Shown: positions 1 through 8,774, counted from the stretch's first letter. The stretch is DNA of 64,000 nucleotides from Agreia sp. COWG (GCF_904528075.1 NZ_LR882035.1:2976001-3040000); one strand, 5' to 3'. Notes: generated by a model not told the origin, from the sequence alone. Program-made: numbers and translations.

Positions 1-259
1 TGGCGCCGGCGAATTCGCCCACGTCATCCAGGCCGGCACCCGAGACGCCGACCGCAGACGCGAGGCGCTCGAGCTCGGTCGCGAGAACGAGCTCCCAGAT
101 CGCCTTCTTGTCGCCGAAGTAGCTGTAGAGCCGCTCTTTGTTCACTCCGGCCCTCTCGGCGATGGCACCCACGGTCGTGCCGTCGAAGCCCCGAGCCGCG
201 AACTCCACCAGCGCGGCGTCGCGCAGCCGACGCCGCGTGCCCTCGGTATCCCATGCCAT
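1..259 (-). CDS. TetR-family repressor, N-terminal part (cut by window edge)
   Basis: The 86 visible residues from ATG at 259 form a TetR DNA-binding domain: helix-turn-helix around residues 25-45 with the family signature T-V-G-A-I-A-E-R-A-G-V followed by LYSYFGDKKAIW. The C-terminal ligand domain lies beyond position 1, so the inducer class cannot be judged. The gene is divergent from the SDR gene at 346 and the 86 bp between them contain two matching 16-bp palindromes, so it very probably represses the SDR gene and itself. The family assignment is secure; the ligand is unknown. Confidence 0.9.
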   Translation of the reverse strand, partial: MAWDTEGTRRRLRDAALVEFAARGFDGTTVGAIAERAGVNKERLYSYFGDKKAIWELVLATELERLASAVGVSGAGLDDVGEFAGA

Positions 260-271
260 GCCGCAAGAATA

Positions 272-329
272 CCAACGCTTGCGTTGGAGATGAGACGAAG
301 GGCGGGTACTATTCCAACCGTAACGTTGG
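272..329. promoter_or_regulatory. Twin TetR-type operators flanking the SDR promoter
   Basis: Operator 1 is CCAACGCTTGCGTTGG (272-287), perfect 7-bp arms around TT. Operator 2 is CCAACCGTAACGTTGG (314-329), 5-bp outer arms CCAAC/GTTGG in the same 16-bp frame. A promoter fits between them: -35 TTGGAG (284-289), 17-bp spacer, -10 TACTAT (307-312), so operator 1 overlaps the -35 box and operator 2 follows the -10 box. Repression by the TetR protein encoded leftwards is inferred. Confidence 0.75.
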
Positions 330-345
330 AGTTGGAGAGGAACCC

Positions 346-1104
346 ATGAATCAGATCGACAGTCTTCCCGCAGAAATCCGCCCACCCGAGGCGAACACGG
401 TGGCGCTGGTCACCGGGGCGAACAGCGGCATCGGCTTCGCCATCGCGCGGCAGTTGCTCGAGCGCGGGGTCAGCGTGTGGATCGGAGCGCGCGATCTCGG
501 CAAGGGCGAACGCTCTGCGACCGAGCTCGGCCCCGGCGCACACGCCGTGCAACTCGATGTCACCGACGAGGCATCGGTCGCCGCAGCGGTGGGCCAGGTC
601 GGTGAGCTCGACATCCTGGTGAACAACGCGGGCGTGAATCCCGGCGGCGACGACATCGCGGGCACCAGCCTCGACCAGCTGCGCGCCGCCTACGAGACGA
701 ATGTCTTCGGCCTCATCTCTGTGACCCAGGCCTTTCTTCCCGCCCTGACCAGATCGGCACACCCGCGCATCGTCAACATCTCGAGTGGCACCGGATCACT
801 GACCTGGTCGAGCGGCCCCAACCCGCAGTTCGACCGGCGAGTCGCCAAGGGTGGAGGCCTGGCCTACCGCAGCTCGAAGACCGCGGTCAACGCGGTCACG
901 GTACTCACGGCCGAATCCCTCGGCGACGCGTTCAAGGTCAACGCCCTGGCTCCAGGCCTGCGCCGAACGAACCTCGTCGCCGGCATGAGCGTCGGCGGCG
1001 ATCCCGTCGAGGCCGCCACGGGGGCGGTGCGCCTCGCGCTACTGCCAGACGACGGACCCACCGGAGCCCTCTGGTCGTGGGACGGCACCCGCGCGCCCTG
1101 GTAA
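346..1104 (+). CDS. SDR-family NAD(P)-dependent oxidoreductase
   Basis: A 252-residue classical short-chain dehydrogenase/reductase. Seen: cofactor motif TGANSGIG (residues 23-30), the D-V-T-D adenine-pocket segment, NNAG, a catalytic Ser on the SSGTGS strand, and the active-site pair Y174-x3-K178 (YRSSK). The start at 346 is chosen because GAGAGG precedes ATG; an upstream in-frame start at 253 would overlap the operator. The protein resembles the second SDR of this window (46690-47382) in the segments VWIGARD, DVTD.ASVA and the late-domain AP/DPG loop, so the two are probably paralogues. Cytosolic; substrate unknown. Its expression is likely controlled by the divergent TetR regulator. Confidence 0.9.
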   Translation: MNQIDSLPAEIRPPEANTVALVTGANSGIGFAIARQLLERGVSVWIGARDLGKGERSATELGPGAHAVQLDVTDEASVAAAVGQVGELDILVNNAGVNPGGDDIAGTSLDQLRAAYETNVFGLISVTQAFLPALTRSAHPRIVNISSGTGSLTWSSGPNPQFDRRVAKGGGLAYRSSKTAVNAVTVLTAESLGDAFKVNALAPGLRRTNLVAGMSVGGDPVEAATGAVRLALLPDDGPTGALWSWDGTRAPW

Positions 1105-1201
1105 CCACGGGCATCCGCGGATTGCTTAATGAGAACACTTCTCATATAGAGTTCGAGGCGGCTCCTCTGCCACCTCACACTCTGATCGAGAAAGTACTTC
1201 T

Positions 1202-3094
1202 ATGCGCTCTTTGCGTTCCCCCGGGTCGGTGATGTCTGCATCCACCTTCCTGATCGTCGGGGTCGTGTGCGCGGGCATCCTGACCGCGTGCGCCTCCGCC
1301 CCCTCCGACGATCGACACTCCCTGCCCGACACCGCGCCCGACTGGGCGAAATCCGCGGCGGCGAGCAGCGACACCGCAGCCCCCAACGGCACGACCTCGG
1401 CCGTCGTGCTCTTCACCGAGAACGCCGACGCCGCATCCATCTCGGCCGCCCGCACCTGGCTCATCACGGCCGGGCTCGACCTCGGCAAGCAGCACGACAG
1501 CGTGCACAGCCAGTCGATCAGCGGCTCCTACGACGACTTCGCCCGCGCCTTCTCGACGACCTTCGCGACCACAGACATCCACGGCCGCACGGCCGTCGTG
1601 CCCACCACCGATCTGTCGGTGCCCGCCGACCTGACGGCCATCGAGACCGTCGCCGGCCTCGTCAGCACGGATGCGATGCAGCCCACACTCGTGGACTCGT
1701 CTGCGACATCGGCCAGCGCCACCGAAACCGCGCACGCCACCGCAACCACCGCCGCCGCGCCGGCCACCGCGCCGACCACCGCGCCGACCGCTCCCACCAC
1801 CTCCCCCATCACCAGCGACGACTGCGCCGCCTACTGGGGCCAGACGCTCAGCTCTGAGTGGCCGGCATCGGTCTCGGTCGAGCACCGCTCCAACGCGCTG
1901 TGCGGCTACGGCCCGCAGCAGTTGCGCGCCATCCACCAGCTGCCCGCCGACGCCACGGGCACCGGCGCGACCATCGCGATCGTGGGCGTCTTCGACGACG
2001 CGACCGTCGAGGCCAACACCGACGCCTACTTCAGCAAGGCGGGAGCGCAGCCCCTGCGCGACGGGCAGTACACGCACCACGCTCCGGCGAACCCCGACAA
2101 CACCCGCTGCGGCGGCCCCAGCTCGTGGACCGTCGAGCAGCACCTCGACGTGCAGGCCGTTCACGCCATGGCACCGGATGCGAACATCGTCTACTGGGGA
2201 AGCGACACCTGCGACGCCCAGTCGCTCTACCTGCGCCTGCTCGACGCGGTCGAGAACGGCACGCCGGAGAACGGCACACCCGACGTGATCTCGCTCTCGT
2301 TCGGCGCCCCCGAAGAGCTGGACACCGCCGCCGACCGCACCCTGCTCACGCGCGTGCTCGTCGAAGGCGCCTCGCGCGGCATCTCGATCTTCGCCTCGAC
2401 CGGAAACGACGGCGACTACAGCCAGGCCGGCGACCACCAAGACGGCACCGAGGTGGCCTCGCCCGCCTCGAGCCCCTACGTCACCGCGGTCGGCGGAATG
2501 AGTATCGGCCTGAACGCTGACAACAGCGTGGCCGTGGAGGCTGGCTGGGAGACCCAGACCCGCTTCGCCCGCAACGGCGCCATCGTTCCGCCCGGCTTCA
2601 TCTACGGCGCCGGCGGAGGAGAGTCGGCCTACTACGACCGCCCCTCGTGGCAGCGCGACACCATCGCGCAGCCCGGCACCAAACGACTGCTGCCGGATGT
2701 CGCGTCGCTGTCTGACCCCAACACCGGCTTCATCGTGAACGCGCCCTCGAACGGCGTCGTGAGTGCGGAGCCGCACGGCGGCACGAGCCTCGCCACCCCG
2801 ATGGTCGCCTCGATGGTCGCCATCGCCAAGGTGCGCAGCGGCAGTCACGTCGGCCTCGCCACTCCCTCGCTCTACGCACTCAGCGGCTCGACCGCCATCA
2901 CCGACGTGCAGCCCGCGTCGGCCGCCACGTGGTTCCGCCGCGCACCGTCGACCGGAGCCCTCTGGCTCGAGACCCTCTACCTGTGGGACACCAAGCCGCA
3001 ATCCCTGCAGTCCGGCCCCGGCTGGGACCGAGTCACCGGACTCGGCATTCCCCGCGGCACCGCTTTTCTCGACCAGTTCGGAGCACAGAAATGA
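1202..3094 (+). CDS. Secreted sedolisin-type (S53) serine-carboxyl peptidase, lipoprotein
   Basis: 630 residues. The N-terminus is a lipoprotein signal with lipobox LTAC (Cys30). Residues about 60-165 match the S53 activation pro-domain, then a Ser/Thr/Ala/Pro-rich linker (about 170-205) and the catalytic domain. Seen: the sedolisin E-x3-D pair as E312 and D316 (EQHLD) and nucleophile S529 in GGTSLATP; a C-terminal GPGWDRVTGLG calcium-site segment. Odd point: the oxyanion Asp usually found in a GDSG loop is replaced by Asn402 in STGNDG, a subtilisin-like arrangement. S53 enzymes are acid endopeptidases, so an extracellular or surface protease is expected. The gene overlaps the next one by ATGA, implying translational coupling. 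Confidence 0.88.
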   Translation: MRSLRSPGSVMSASTFLIVGVVCAGILTACASAPSDDRHSLPDTAPDWAKSAAASSDTAAPNGTTSAVVLFTENADAASISAARTWLITAGLDLGKQHDSVHSQSISGSYDDFARAFSTTFATTDIHGRTAVVPTTDLSVPADLTAIETVAGLVSTDAMQPTLVDSSATSASATETAHATATTAAAPATAPTTAPTAPTTSPITSDDCAAYWGQTLSSEWPASVSVEHRSNALCGYGPQQLRAIHQLPADATGTGATIAIVGVFDDATVEANTDAYFSKAGAQPLRDGQYTHHAPANPDNTRCGGPSSWTVEQHLDVQAVHAMAPDANIVYWGSDTCDAQSLYLRLLDAVENGTPENGTPDVISLSFGAPEELDTAADRTLLTRVLVEGASRGISIFASTGNDGDYSQAGDHQDGTEVASPASSPYVTAVGGMSIGLNADNSVAVEAGWETQTRFARNGAIVPPGFIYGAGGGESAYYDRPSWQRDTIAQPGTKRLLPDVASLSDPNTGFIVNAPSNGVVSAEPHGGTSLATPMVASMVAIAKVRSGSHVGLATPSLYALSGSTAITDVQPASAATWFRRAPSTGALWLETLYLWDTKPQSLQSGPGWDRVTGLGIPRGTAFLDQFGAQK

Positions 3095-5346
3095 TTCGAC
3101 GCACCTCCCGCTCCGCGCGGCTCGTGACCGCGGCGGCCCTCGCCGCCGTGCTCGCCGTCGGCTTCACGGCGACCGCCGCGAACGCAGCGACAACGGAGAC
3201 CGCGACGACCGCGATCGCCGCACCCGCGGCATCCGGCGCCACCACCGCGAGTACGACACCCGCCACGACCGCTACCCCGGCCGCCCCGGCGAACAGCGCC
3301 TTCGGGGTGCAGATGCTCGACTCCGACGGAGAGACGCTGCAGGCCTCCACTCCGCTCGCCGAGTGGACCGCGGGCGACACGGTCACGCAGAGCGCCGCGA
3401 GCACCGGCGACCTCTACAAGCTGAACACCACGCAGACCGCGGGGCTCGTCTCGCGGGCCGCGTCTGACGGGGCGCGCTCGACGATCGCGTCGGGAACGTT
3501 CCAGCTGCGCGACCGCGTGCCCGTGGCGTTCACCGGACTCACCTCCGAGTGCACCGCCGACGGATCGAGCACCGTCTCGTTCGACACCCTCACCGTGAAC
3601 GGCGTCGACGCGCTCGACCCCGCGCGCATCGCCGCCGGCTACACCGTCGACCTGCCCGACTCGCCCACGTGGGGGCCCACCAAGCTCTACATCGGCGAGC
3701 GCACCACGGATGCGTCGGGTCGCGCCCAGACCACCGCCTTGCGCATCGAGGCGGAGGCGGGGTCGTCGGAGATCTGGCGCGTCAAGCTCGGCCAGGTCGA
3801 CTGCACCCATGCGGCACCGGCCACCACTCCGGCGCTCGTGTCGGGCATCACCGTGACCGCCCCGAACGGCACGCCGATCGTGGCGGGCGAGCCCAGCCTC
3901 GCGGCCTCGGGAACCAAGACCGACGCGACGTTCTCTGCCAAGGCTCCGCCGATCGCGGCGACCGGCGTCACCGTCAGCCGCACCGACGACAGCGCGGCCA
4001 AGGTCTCGATCGACAGCTTCACGCAGGTGCCCGACACCTCGTCGATCGGCGAGTACATGTGGTCGGCGTTCCGCGTCTACGGGCTCGCCCTCGACGTGGC
4101 CGCCGACGGCAGTTCCGTCGTGTCGTTCCCCGGATCGAACTCGGGGCTCTTCGTGAACGGGGTCTGGATCAACACCGGCACCGACCTCTACACGGGCCTC
4201 GACGCGCAGGGCACCCCGCGCGTGACCGTGCGCTTCAACGAGCGGGTCACCCAGCCCGACGGCAGCGTGCTCATCACGGCCGTGCACTACACCGACCTGA
4301 CCGGTGCCTACCCGTCGGTCGCGCTCGGAACGGTTCGCTGGTCGGCACCCAGCACGGCGCCCACGCCCGACCCGGAGCCCACTCCCCAGCCCGAGCCGCC
4401 GCTGCCGAGCCGTTACGCCTACGCGCTGAGCGCATCCGGCCCGTCGGTCGTGTCGCCCGTTGCCCTCGTGACACCGGATGCCGCTGCCGCGGCCGCGGCC
4501 GCCGCGAGCGCCTCGTCCGCCTCGGCGAGTTCGTCCACCTCGGCGAGTTCGACCGCCAGCGCGAGCGAGAGCGAGAAGGCGCCGAACACGGCGGCGAACT
4601 CCGACGTGACCGCCTCTGACGCCGGCACCCTCGGAGCCGCCCAGCTCGAGGTCGCGACGGTGACCGACGGGGTCGCCGGTCAGATCTCGGCGAGCGGGGC
4701 ACGCGCATCCAATGCCGCAGGCACGGCGACCGCCGAGGTCGACTCGCTGGCGCTCTACCCGGGGTCGAGTCTGGCGGTGTCGCTCAGCAACATCCGCGTG
4801 GCGGTCACGAAGACCGGCGCGACCATGACCACCGGCGGCGGAACCGTTGCAGGCCAGACCATCGCCGCGGGCGCGATCGCACCCAACACGGTGGTGCAGC
4901 TGCCCGGACGATCCGCCGTGATCACGCTGAACCTGCAGAAGGGCGCGGCCGCCGACTTCTCTGTCACCGGCGTCGACGTGAACGATTCGCTCGGCCTGGG
5001 CGCGCGGGTGCGGGTGGCCGCGATCACGGCCGACGCACCGGATGTCCCCACTCCCGTCGGTGGCGGAAGCGGCACCAACCCGGGGCCTGGCTCGTCAGGC
5101 GGTGGCTCGTCGGCTGGTGGCTCGTCGGATGGCGGTTCGTCGGCTGCCGGCTCAGGTGAGTTGGGCAACGGTGCGATCGGGCAGAACTTCGTCTCTCCGC
5201 AGGCGAGCTCCGCTCGTCCGCTGGCCAACACGGGAATGTCGACCGCTCCCCTGGCCGTGGCGGCAGCACTCTCGGTGCTCGCGCTGGCTGCGGGAGTCGG
5301 CGTCCTGGGCGCTCGGCGCCGGCGTCGGCGAAGCTCGGCGTCGTGA
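3091..5346 (+). CDS. Cell-wall-anchored surface protein with LAxTG sorting signal
   Basis: 751 residues. A Sec signal peptide (RRTSRSAR then a hydrophobic core ending ANA, about residue 35) and a C-terminal sorting signal LANTG (711-715), a hydrophobic helix and an Arg-rich tail; LAxTG is the class E sortase motif of high-GC actinobacteria. The middle is Thr/Ala/Ser-rich with beta-sandwich-like stretches, a proline spacer (about 425-440), a Ser/Ala low-complexity run (about 465-490) and a Gly/Ser hinge before the anchor. I recognise no enzymatic domain; a resemblance to the choice-of-anchor type repeat families is only a guess. Start ATG overlaps the protease stop (ATGA), so the two exported products are probably made together. 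Confidence 0.82.
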   Translation: MIRRTSRSARLVTAAALAAVLAVGFTATAANAATTETATTAIAAPAASGATTASTTPATTATPAAPANSAFGVQMLDSDGETLQASTPLAEWTAGDTVTQSAASTGDLYKLNTTQTAGLVSRAASDGARSTIASGTFQLRDRVPVAFTGLTSECTADGSSTVSFDTLTVNGVDALDPARIAAGYTVDLPDSPTWGPTKLYIGERTTDASGRAQTTALRIEAEAGSSEIWRVKLGQVDCTHAAPATTPALVSGITVTAPNGTPIVAGEPSLAASGTKTDATFSAKAPPIAATGVTVSRTDDSAAKVSIDSFTQVPDTSSIGEYMWSAFRVYGLALDVAADGSSVVSFPGSNSGLFVNGVWINTGTDLYTGLDAQGTPRVTVRFNERVTQPDGSVLITAVHYTDLTGAYPSVALGTVRWSAPSTAPTPDPEPTPQPEPPLPSRYAYALSASGPSVVSPVALVTPDAAAAAAAAASASSASASSSTSASSTASASESEKAPNTAANSDVTASDAGTLGAAQLEVATVTDGVAGQISASGARASNAAGTATAEVDSLALYPGSSLAVSLSNIRVAVTKTGATMTTGGGTVAGQTIAAGAIAPNTVVQLPGRSAVITLNLQKGAAADFSVTGVDVNDSLGLGARVRVAAITADAPDVPTPVGGGSGTNPGPGSSGGGSSAGGSSDGGSSAAGSGELGNGAIGQNFVSPQASSARPLANTGMSTAPLAVAAALSVLALAAGVGVLGARRRRRRSSAS

Positions 5347-5351
5347 GGCGT

Positions 5352-5387
5352 GCGCCGGCCGTGGCCTCTCGAGGCTGCGGCCGGCGC
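5352..5387 (+). terminator. Strong hairpin after the surface-protein gene
   Basis: Perfect 10-bp arms GCGCCGGCCG (5352-5361) and CGGCCGGCGC (5378-5387); the loop itself holds a GCCTC/GAGGC inner stem. It starts 6 bp after the stop codon. No T tract, as is usual for high-GC terminators. Confidence 0.75.
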
Positions 5388-5643
5388 CAGTGCCGGCACC
5401 CGGCAACAGCACTTTGCGTCACCTCCCCCCCCCACCCGCCCACGCGAGCATCGCTCACCTCTTAATAGACCCGGTCCAGTAATTCAAAGCGTGTTTGCGT
5501 GTGCTTTAGGGAACAGCAAGAGGGCGTCCACCTTTCGGGCAGAGGGTGGATCTCGTCATTCTCCCTCGCCGCCGAGGAGAGACGAGCACCCCCTCGACAT
5601 CGACAGAAGCAGTACTGCCTACCCGAAAGCAGGAACGCGCACT
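5388..5643. other. Leader region upstream of phospholipase C
   Basis: No gene is supported here. The stretch contains a 21-nt copy (5405-5425, AACAGCACTTTGCGTCACCTC) of the dispersed repeat described at 18792-18945 and a C-run. The promoter of the phospholipase gene should lie in the lower-GC part near 5460-5520, but I cannot place boxes with confidence. Confidence 0.5.
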
Positions 5644-7836
5644 ATGAGTTCACGCAAGCCCGAAAAGAACGCCCCCGACGTCACGCTGAACGCGGCGCCT
5701 CCCCTCGACAGGTCGCAGGCCTACCACTCCGATGTGCAGCGCGGACTCAGTCGGCGCACCATCCTGCTGGGCGGGGCCGCCGCCATTCTCGCCGGGGTCG
5801 CGGCGGCATCCGGGCCCGGGGCGTTCGGGGAGGGCGCGGCGGCGGCAGCCGCATCCGGTCTCGCGACCAACGCCAAGGCGGGGGCCACCAAGTCGATCAA
5901 AGACGTGAAGCACGTGGTGATCTTGATGCAGGAGAACCGCTCGTTCGACCACTACTACGGCACCCTGCGCGGCGTTCGCGGCTTCGGCGACAAGCAGATG
6001 GTCGAGTATCCCGGCGGCGGAAACGCGTTCGCCCAGCCCGATGCGACGCGGCCCGACGGCGGAGTGATGCTGCCGTTTGCCCTCGACAGCACGCACTTCA
6101 ACGCGCAGAACGCCGGCGGCCTCGACCACTCGTGGGGCGGCGGCCACACCGCCTGGAACAAGGGCGCCTGGAACAACTGGGGCGCGGCCAAGAGCCAACA
6201 GACCATGGGCTACTTCACCCAGGAAGACCTGCCCTATCACCACGCCCTCGCCTCGTCGTTCACGATCGCCGACCACTACCACTGCTCGGTGATCGGCCCG
6301 ACGACCCCGAACCGCCTCTACCAGTGGACGGGAACCATCAACCCCGAGGGCGACCACGGCGGCCCCGCCACCGACAACCCCGACGACTACAAGCCCGTCT
6401 TCACCTGGGGCACCTACCCCGAGCGCCTGCAGAAGGCCGGAGTCACCTTCAAGACGTACAGCAACAACGAGGTCGGCGACGACGGCACCCACCCCTACGT
6501 GGGCGACTACGGCGACAACCCCCTCTGGCTGTTCCAGAAGTACCACGACGCGCTGGCGTCGAAGGACCCTGCGGTGCGCGACCTCGCCGTGCGCGGCGGA
6601 CTGAACGACGGCTGGCTGCCCGACTCGGGCAAGGGCCTCGACGTCACCTACCTCTTGAGCGAGTTCGGCAAGGATGCGGCCTCGAACACCCTGCCCGCGG
6701 TGTCGTACGTCGTCGCTCCCTATGGATACAGCGAGCACCCGGCCGCGAGCCCCGACTACGGCGCTCACTACACGAACGCGGTCGTGCAGGCGCTGATGAG
6801 CAACCCCGACACCTGGGCCAGCACGGTGCTGCTGCTCAACTTCGACGAGAACGACGGCTACTTCGACCACATGCTGCCCCCGCTCGCCGAGCCCGGAACG
6901 GCCGGCGAATACGTGGATGGCCTGCCCATCGGCTACGGCACCCGGGTGCCCCTCACCGTGGTCTCGCCCTGGAGCCGCGGCGGCTGGGTGAACTCGCAGG
7001 TGTTCGACCACACGTCGGTCATCCGGTTTCTCGAGACCTGGACGGGCGTGCACGAGCCCAACATCTCGTCGTGGCGACGCACCGTCTCTGGCGACCTCAC
7101 CTCGTGCTTCGACTTCGCGAACCCCGACTTCTCGCTGCCGACCGCCGCCGAGGTGCCGCCGCTCAGCGTCACCCAGAAGCTCGTCGCCGCCGCAGACGCA
7201 GACATGGCAAAGCCCGACATCCGGCAGCCCGCCATCGGCGCGCAGAAAATGCCCGTGCAGGATGCCGGCGACGCCCCGCACCGGCCGCTTCCGTACCGGC
7301 AGCACGCCAACGTCGAGGTCGACCGCACCGCCGTCACGGTGACGCTCACCATGCAGAACACCGGCCACCAGGGTTTCTCACACCAGGTGTTCGCCAACGC
7401 GCACCTGCCGTTCGAGTCGACGCCGTTCACTCTGGATACGGGCAGCTCGGCCACCTACGTCTGGAATGCCGCCGCCACCGGTGGGGCGTACGACTTCAGC
7501 CTGTACGGGCCGGACAGGTTCCTGCGCCGCTTCGCCGGCACGGTGCGCTCCTCTGTCTTGGGCGGCGCTCTCGGTGCCGTGCCGTCGGTTCTGGCGAATC
7601 CCGTGCGGGGCGAGCGCAAGTCGCTTCGGCTCGAGCTGTCGAACGAGGGCGATGCGCCGGTCACCTACTCCCTTGCCGCGAACGACTTCGTCGAGAAGAC
7701 GCAGTCGGTCACGGTCGGCGGCGGGCAGAACGAGCGCGTCTCCTGGCCCCTGGATGCCTCGGGCTACTACGACGTGATCGTCACGGCCGACACGGGCGAC
7801 GGCTTCCGCTACCGCTTCGCGGGCCGCATCGAGTAG
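5644..7836 (+). CDS. Tat-exported phosphocholine-specific phospholipase C
   Basis: 730 residues. A long n-region precedes a twin-arginine motif SRRTILL (36-42), a hydrophobic segment and an Ala-rich cleavage region. The phosphoesterase domain begins with HVVILMQENRSFDHYYGTLRG, the hallmark of the bacterial phospholipase C/acid phosphatase AcpA superfamily, with the later metal-site segments ENDGYFDH and TSVIRFLE. Two C-terminal beta domains (DUF756 type) follow at about 600-690 and 690-730. The family cleaves phosphatidylcholine or sphingomyelin after folding in the cytoplasm and Tat export; tat genes occur in this window at 27012-28677. Start at 5644 leaves the Tat motif at a normal distance; upstream in-frame extension has no signal features. 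Monocistronic. Confidence 0.92.
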   Translation: MSSRKPEKNAPDVTLNAAPPLDRSQAYHSDVQRGLSRRTILLGGAAAILAGVAAASGPGAFGEGAAAAAASGLATNAKAGATKSIKDVKHVVILMQENRSFDHYYGTLRGVRGFGDKQMVEYPGGGNAFAQPDATRPDGGVMLPFALDSTHFNAQNAGGLDHSWGGGHTAWNKGAWNNWGAAKSQQTMGYFTQEDLPYHHALASSFTIADHYHCSVIGPTTPNRLYQWTGTINPEGDHGGPATDNPDDYKPVFTWGTYPERLQKAGVTFKTYSNNEVGDDGTHPYVGDYGDNPLWLFQKYHDALASKDPAVRDLAVRGGLNDGWLPDSGKGLDVTYLLSEFGKDAASNTLPAVSYVVAPYGYSEHPAASPDYGAHYTNAVVQALMSNPDTWASTVLLLNFDENDGYFDHMLPPLAEPGTAGEYVDGLPIGYGTRVPLTVVSPWSRGGWVNSQVFDHTSVIRFLETWTGVHEPNISSWRRTVSGDLTSCFDFANPDFSLPTAAEVPPLSVTQKLVAAADADMAKPDIRQPAIGAQKMPVQDAGDAPHRPLPYRQHANVEVDRTAVTVTLTMQNTGHQGFSHQVFANAHLPFESTPFTLDTGSSATYVWNAAATGGAYDFSLYGPDRFLRRFAGTVRSSVLGGALGAVPSVLANPVRGERKSLRLELSNEGDAPVTYSLAANDFVEKTQSVTVGGGQNERVSWPLDASGYYDVIVTADTGDGFRYRFAGRIE

Positions 7837-7854
7837 CTGGGGCTGCTCGCGACC

Positions 7855-7905
7855 TGACACCAGCGCGGCGTGGATCGCTCGACGTGCACGTGGGCGCTGG
7901 CGTCA
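7855..7905. terminator. Bidirectional terminator between phospholipase and marR
   Basis: Arms TGACACCAGCGC (7855-7866) and GCGCTGGCGTCA (7894-7905), 12 bp with one mismatch, between convergent genes; the right arm contains the stop codon of the MarR gene. Confidence 0.6.
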
Positions 7906-8346
7906 GGGACGCAACGCGCCGACGCAGGTGGCGAGGGCGGTGCGCAGCGCATCCTGCTCGGCGGGGCCGAGGCCCGACTTCATGCGGTCTTCGACGCCCC
8001 GAACCGCGGAACTCGCAGCCTTGAGCTGCGCGCGGCCGGCAGGGGTGAGCGTGGTCGGAAGCGCCCTGCCCGCCGAGGCCTCGGCCTGTCGCGCCACGAG
8101 CCCGTCGCGCTCGAGCGACTGCAGCAGCACGTTCATGGCCTGGCGAGTCACGAAGGTTCCGCGGGCGAGCTCGGAGTTGGACAGGCCGGGGCGCTGGGCG
8201 AGCAGCTCGAGGCAGGAGTAGTGCGTGATGCTCATGCCCAGGGGGCGCAGCACCGCCTCCATCGCGGATCGCAGGGCACTCGCGGCCTCCTTCAGCAGGT
8301 AGCCGAGCGAGGTCTCGAGGTGGATTCCCGATGCGTCTTGACTCAT
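7903..8346 (-). CDS. MarR-family transcriptional regulator
   Basis: 147 residues from ATG at 8346. Winged helix visible: LSNSELARGTFVTRQAMNVLLQSLERDGLVARQ with the wing EASAGRALPTTLTPAGR, flanked by the N- and C-terminal dimerisation helices of MarR proteins. The longer frame (to 8382) would run through the operator and is rejected. It is divergent from a VOC-family gene at 8409 and the intergenic DNA carries two identical inverted repeats overlapping its own promoter, so autoregulation and control of the VOC gene are likely. Ligand unknown. Confidence 0.9.
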   Translation of the reverse strand: MSQDASGIHLETSLGYLLKEAASALRSAMEAVLRPLGMSITHYSCLELLAQRPGLSNSELARGTFVTRQAMNVLLQSLERDGLVARQAEASAGRALPTTLTPAGRAQLKAASSAVRGVEDRMKSGLGPAEQDALRTALATCVGALRP

Positions 8347-8389
8347 GTCAATATTCTGACATACAGTTATGAGTGTCAACAAACTGACA
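8346..8389. promoter_or_regulatory. Paired MarR operators and marR promoter
   Basis: Two copies of TGTCA-N6-TGACA with identical spacing: 8346-8361 and 8374-8389, 28 bp apart. On the minus strand -35 TTGACA (8379-8374), a 17-bp spacer and -10 GAATAT (8356-8351) form a promoter that the two sites cover; the predicted transcript would be nearly leaderless. Binding by the adjacent MarR protein is inferred. Confidence 0.75.
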
Positions 8390-8408
8390 TTGAATAGGAG
8401 AGAACATC

Positions 8409-8774
8409 ATGACCGCATCAGGACCCGGCTTCATCTCACTGCAGGTTCGCGACATCGACGCATCCGCCGCGTTCTACGAGCTGCACCTCGGCCTCACCCG
8501 CCAGGCCGGCCCGCCGCACGCCGTCGTCTTCGCCACCACCCCCGCGGCCTTCGCCGTGCGCGACGCGGCCCCCGGAGTCGACCTCGACTCGGGAGCACCG
8601 CTCGGGCTCGGCATCGGGGTATGGATGCACGCGCCGAACGCCCAGGAGATCCACGACGCCCTCGTGGCGGATGGCGTCACGATCGTGTCGGCACCGATCG
8701 ACGGCCCCTTCGGTCGCACCTTCACCTTCGCCGACCCCGACGGCTACGCGATCACGTTGCACGACAGGGCGTAG
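8409..8774 (+). CDS. VOC (glyoxalase/bleomycin-resistance fold) protein
   Basis: 121 residues, preceded by AGGAGAG seven bases before ATG. The paired beta-alpha-beta-beta-beta vicinal-oxygen-chelate fold is visible: FISLQVRDIDASAAFYELHLG at the start and FGRTFTFADPDGYAITLHD at the end, the usual module termini. Such small VOC proteins act in resistance, isomerisation or thiol chemistry of reactive aldehydes; the substrate cannot be read. Divergent from and probably regulated by the MarR protein. Cytosolic. Confidence 0.85.
   Translation: MTASGPGFISLQVRDIDASAAFYELHLGLTRQAGPPHAVVFATTPAAFAVRDAAPGVDLDSGAPLGLGIGVWMHAPNAQEIHDALVADGVTIVSAPIDGPFGRTFTFADPDGYAITLHDRA

Noticed and set aside
5350..5643. 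Open frame extending the phospholipase upstream to 5350
   Set aside because: It crosses a hairpin and a C-run, has no ribosome site, and would place the Tat motif more than 130 residues from the N-terminus.
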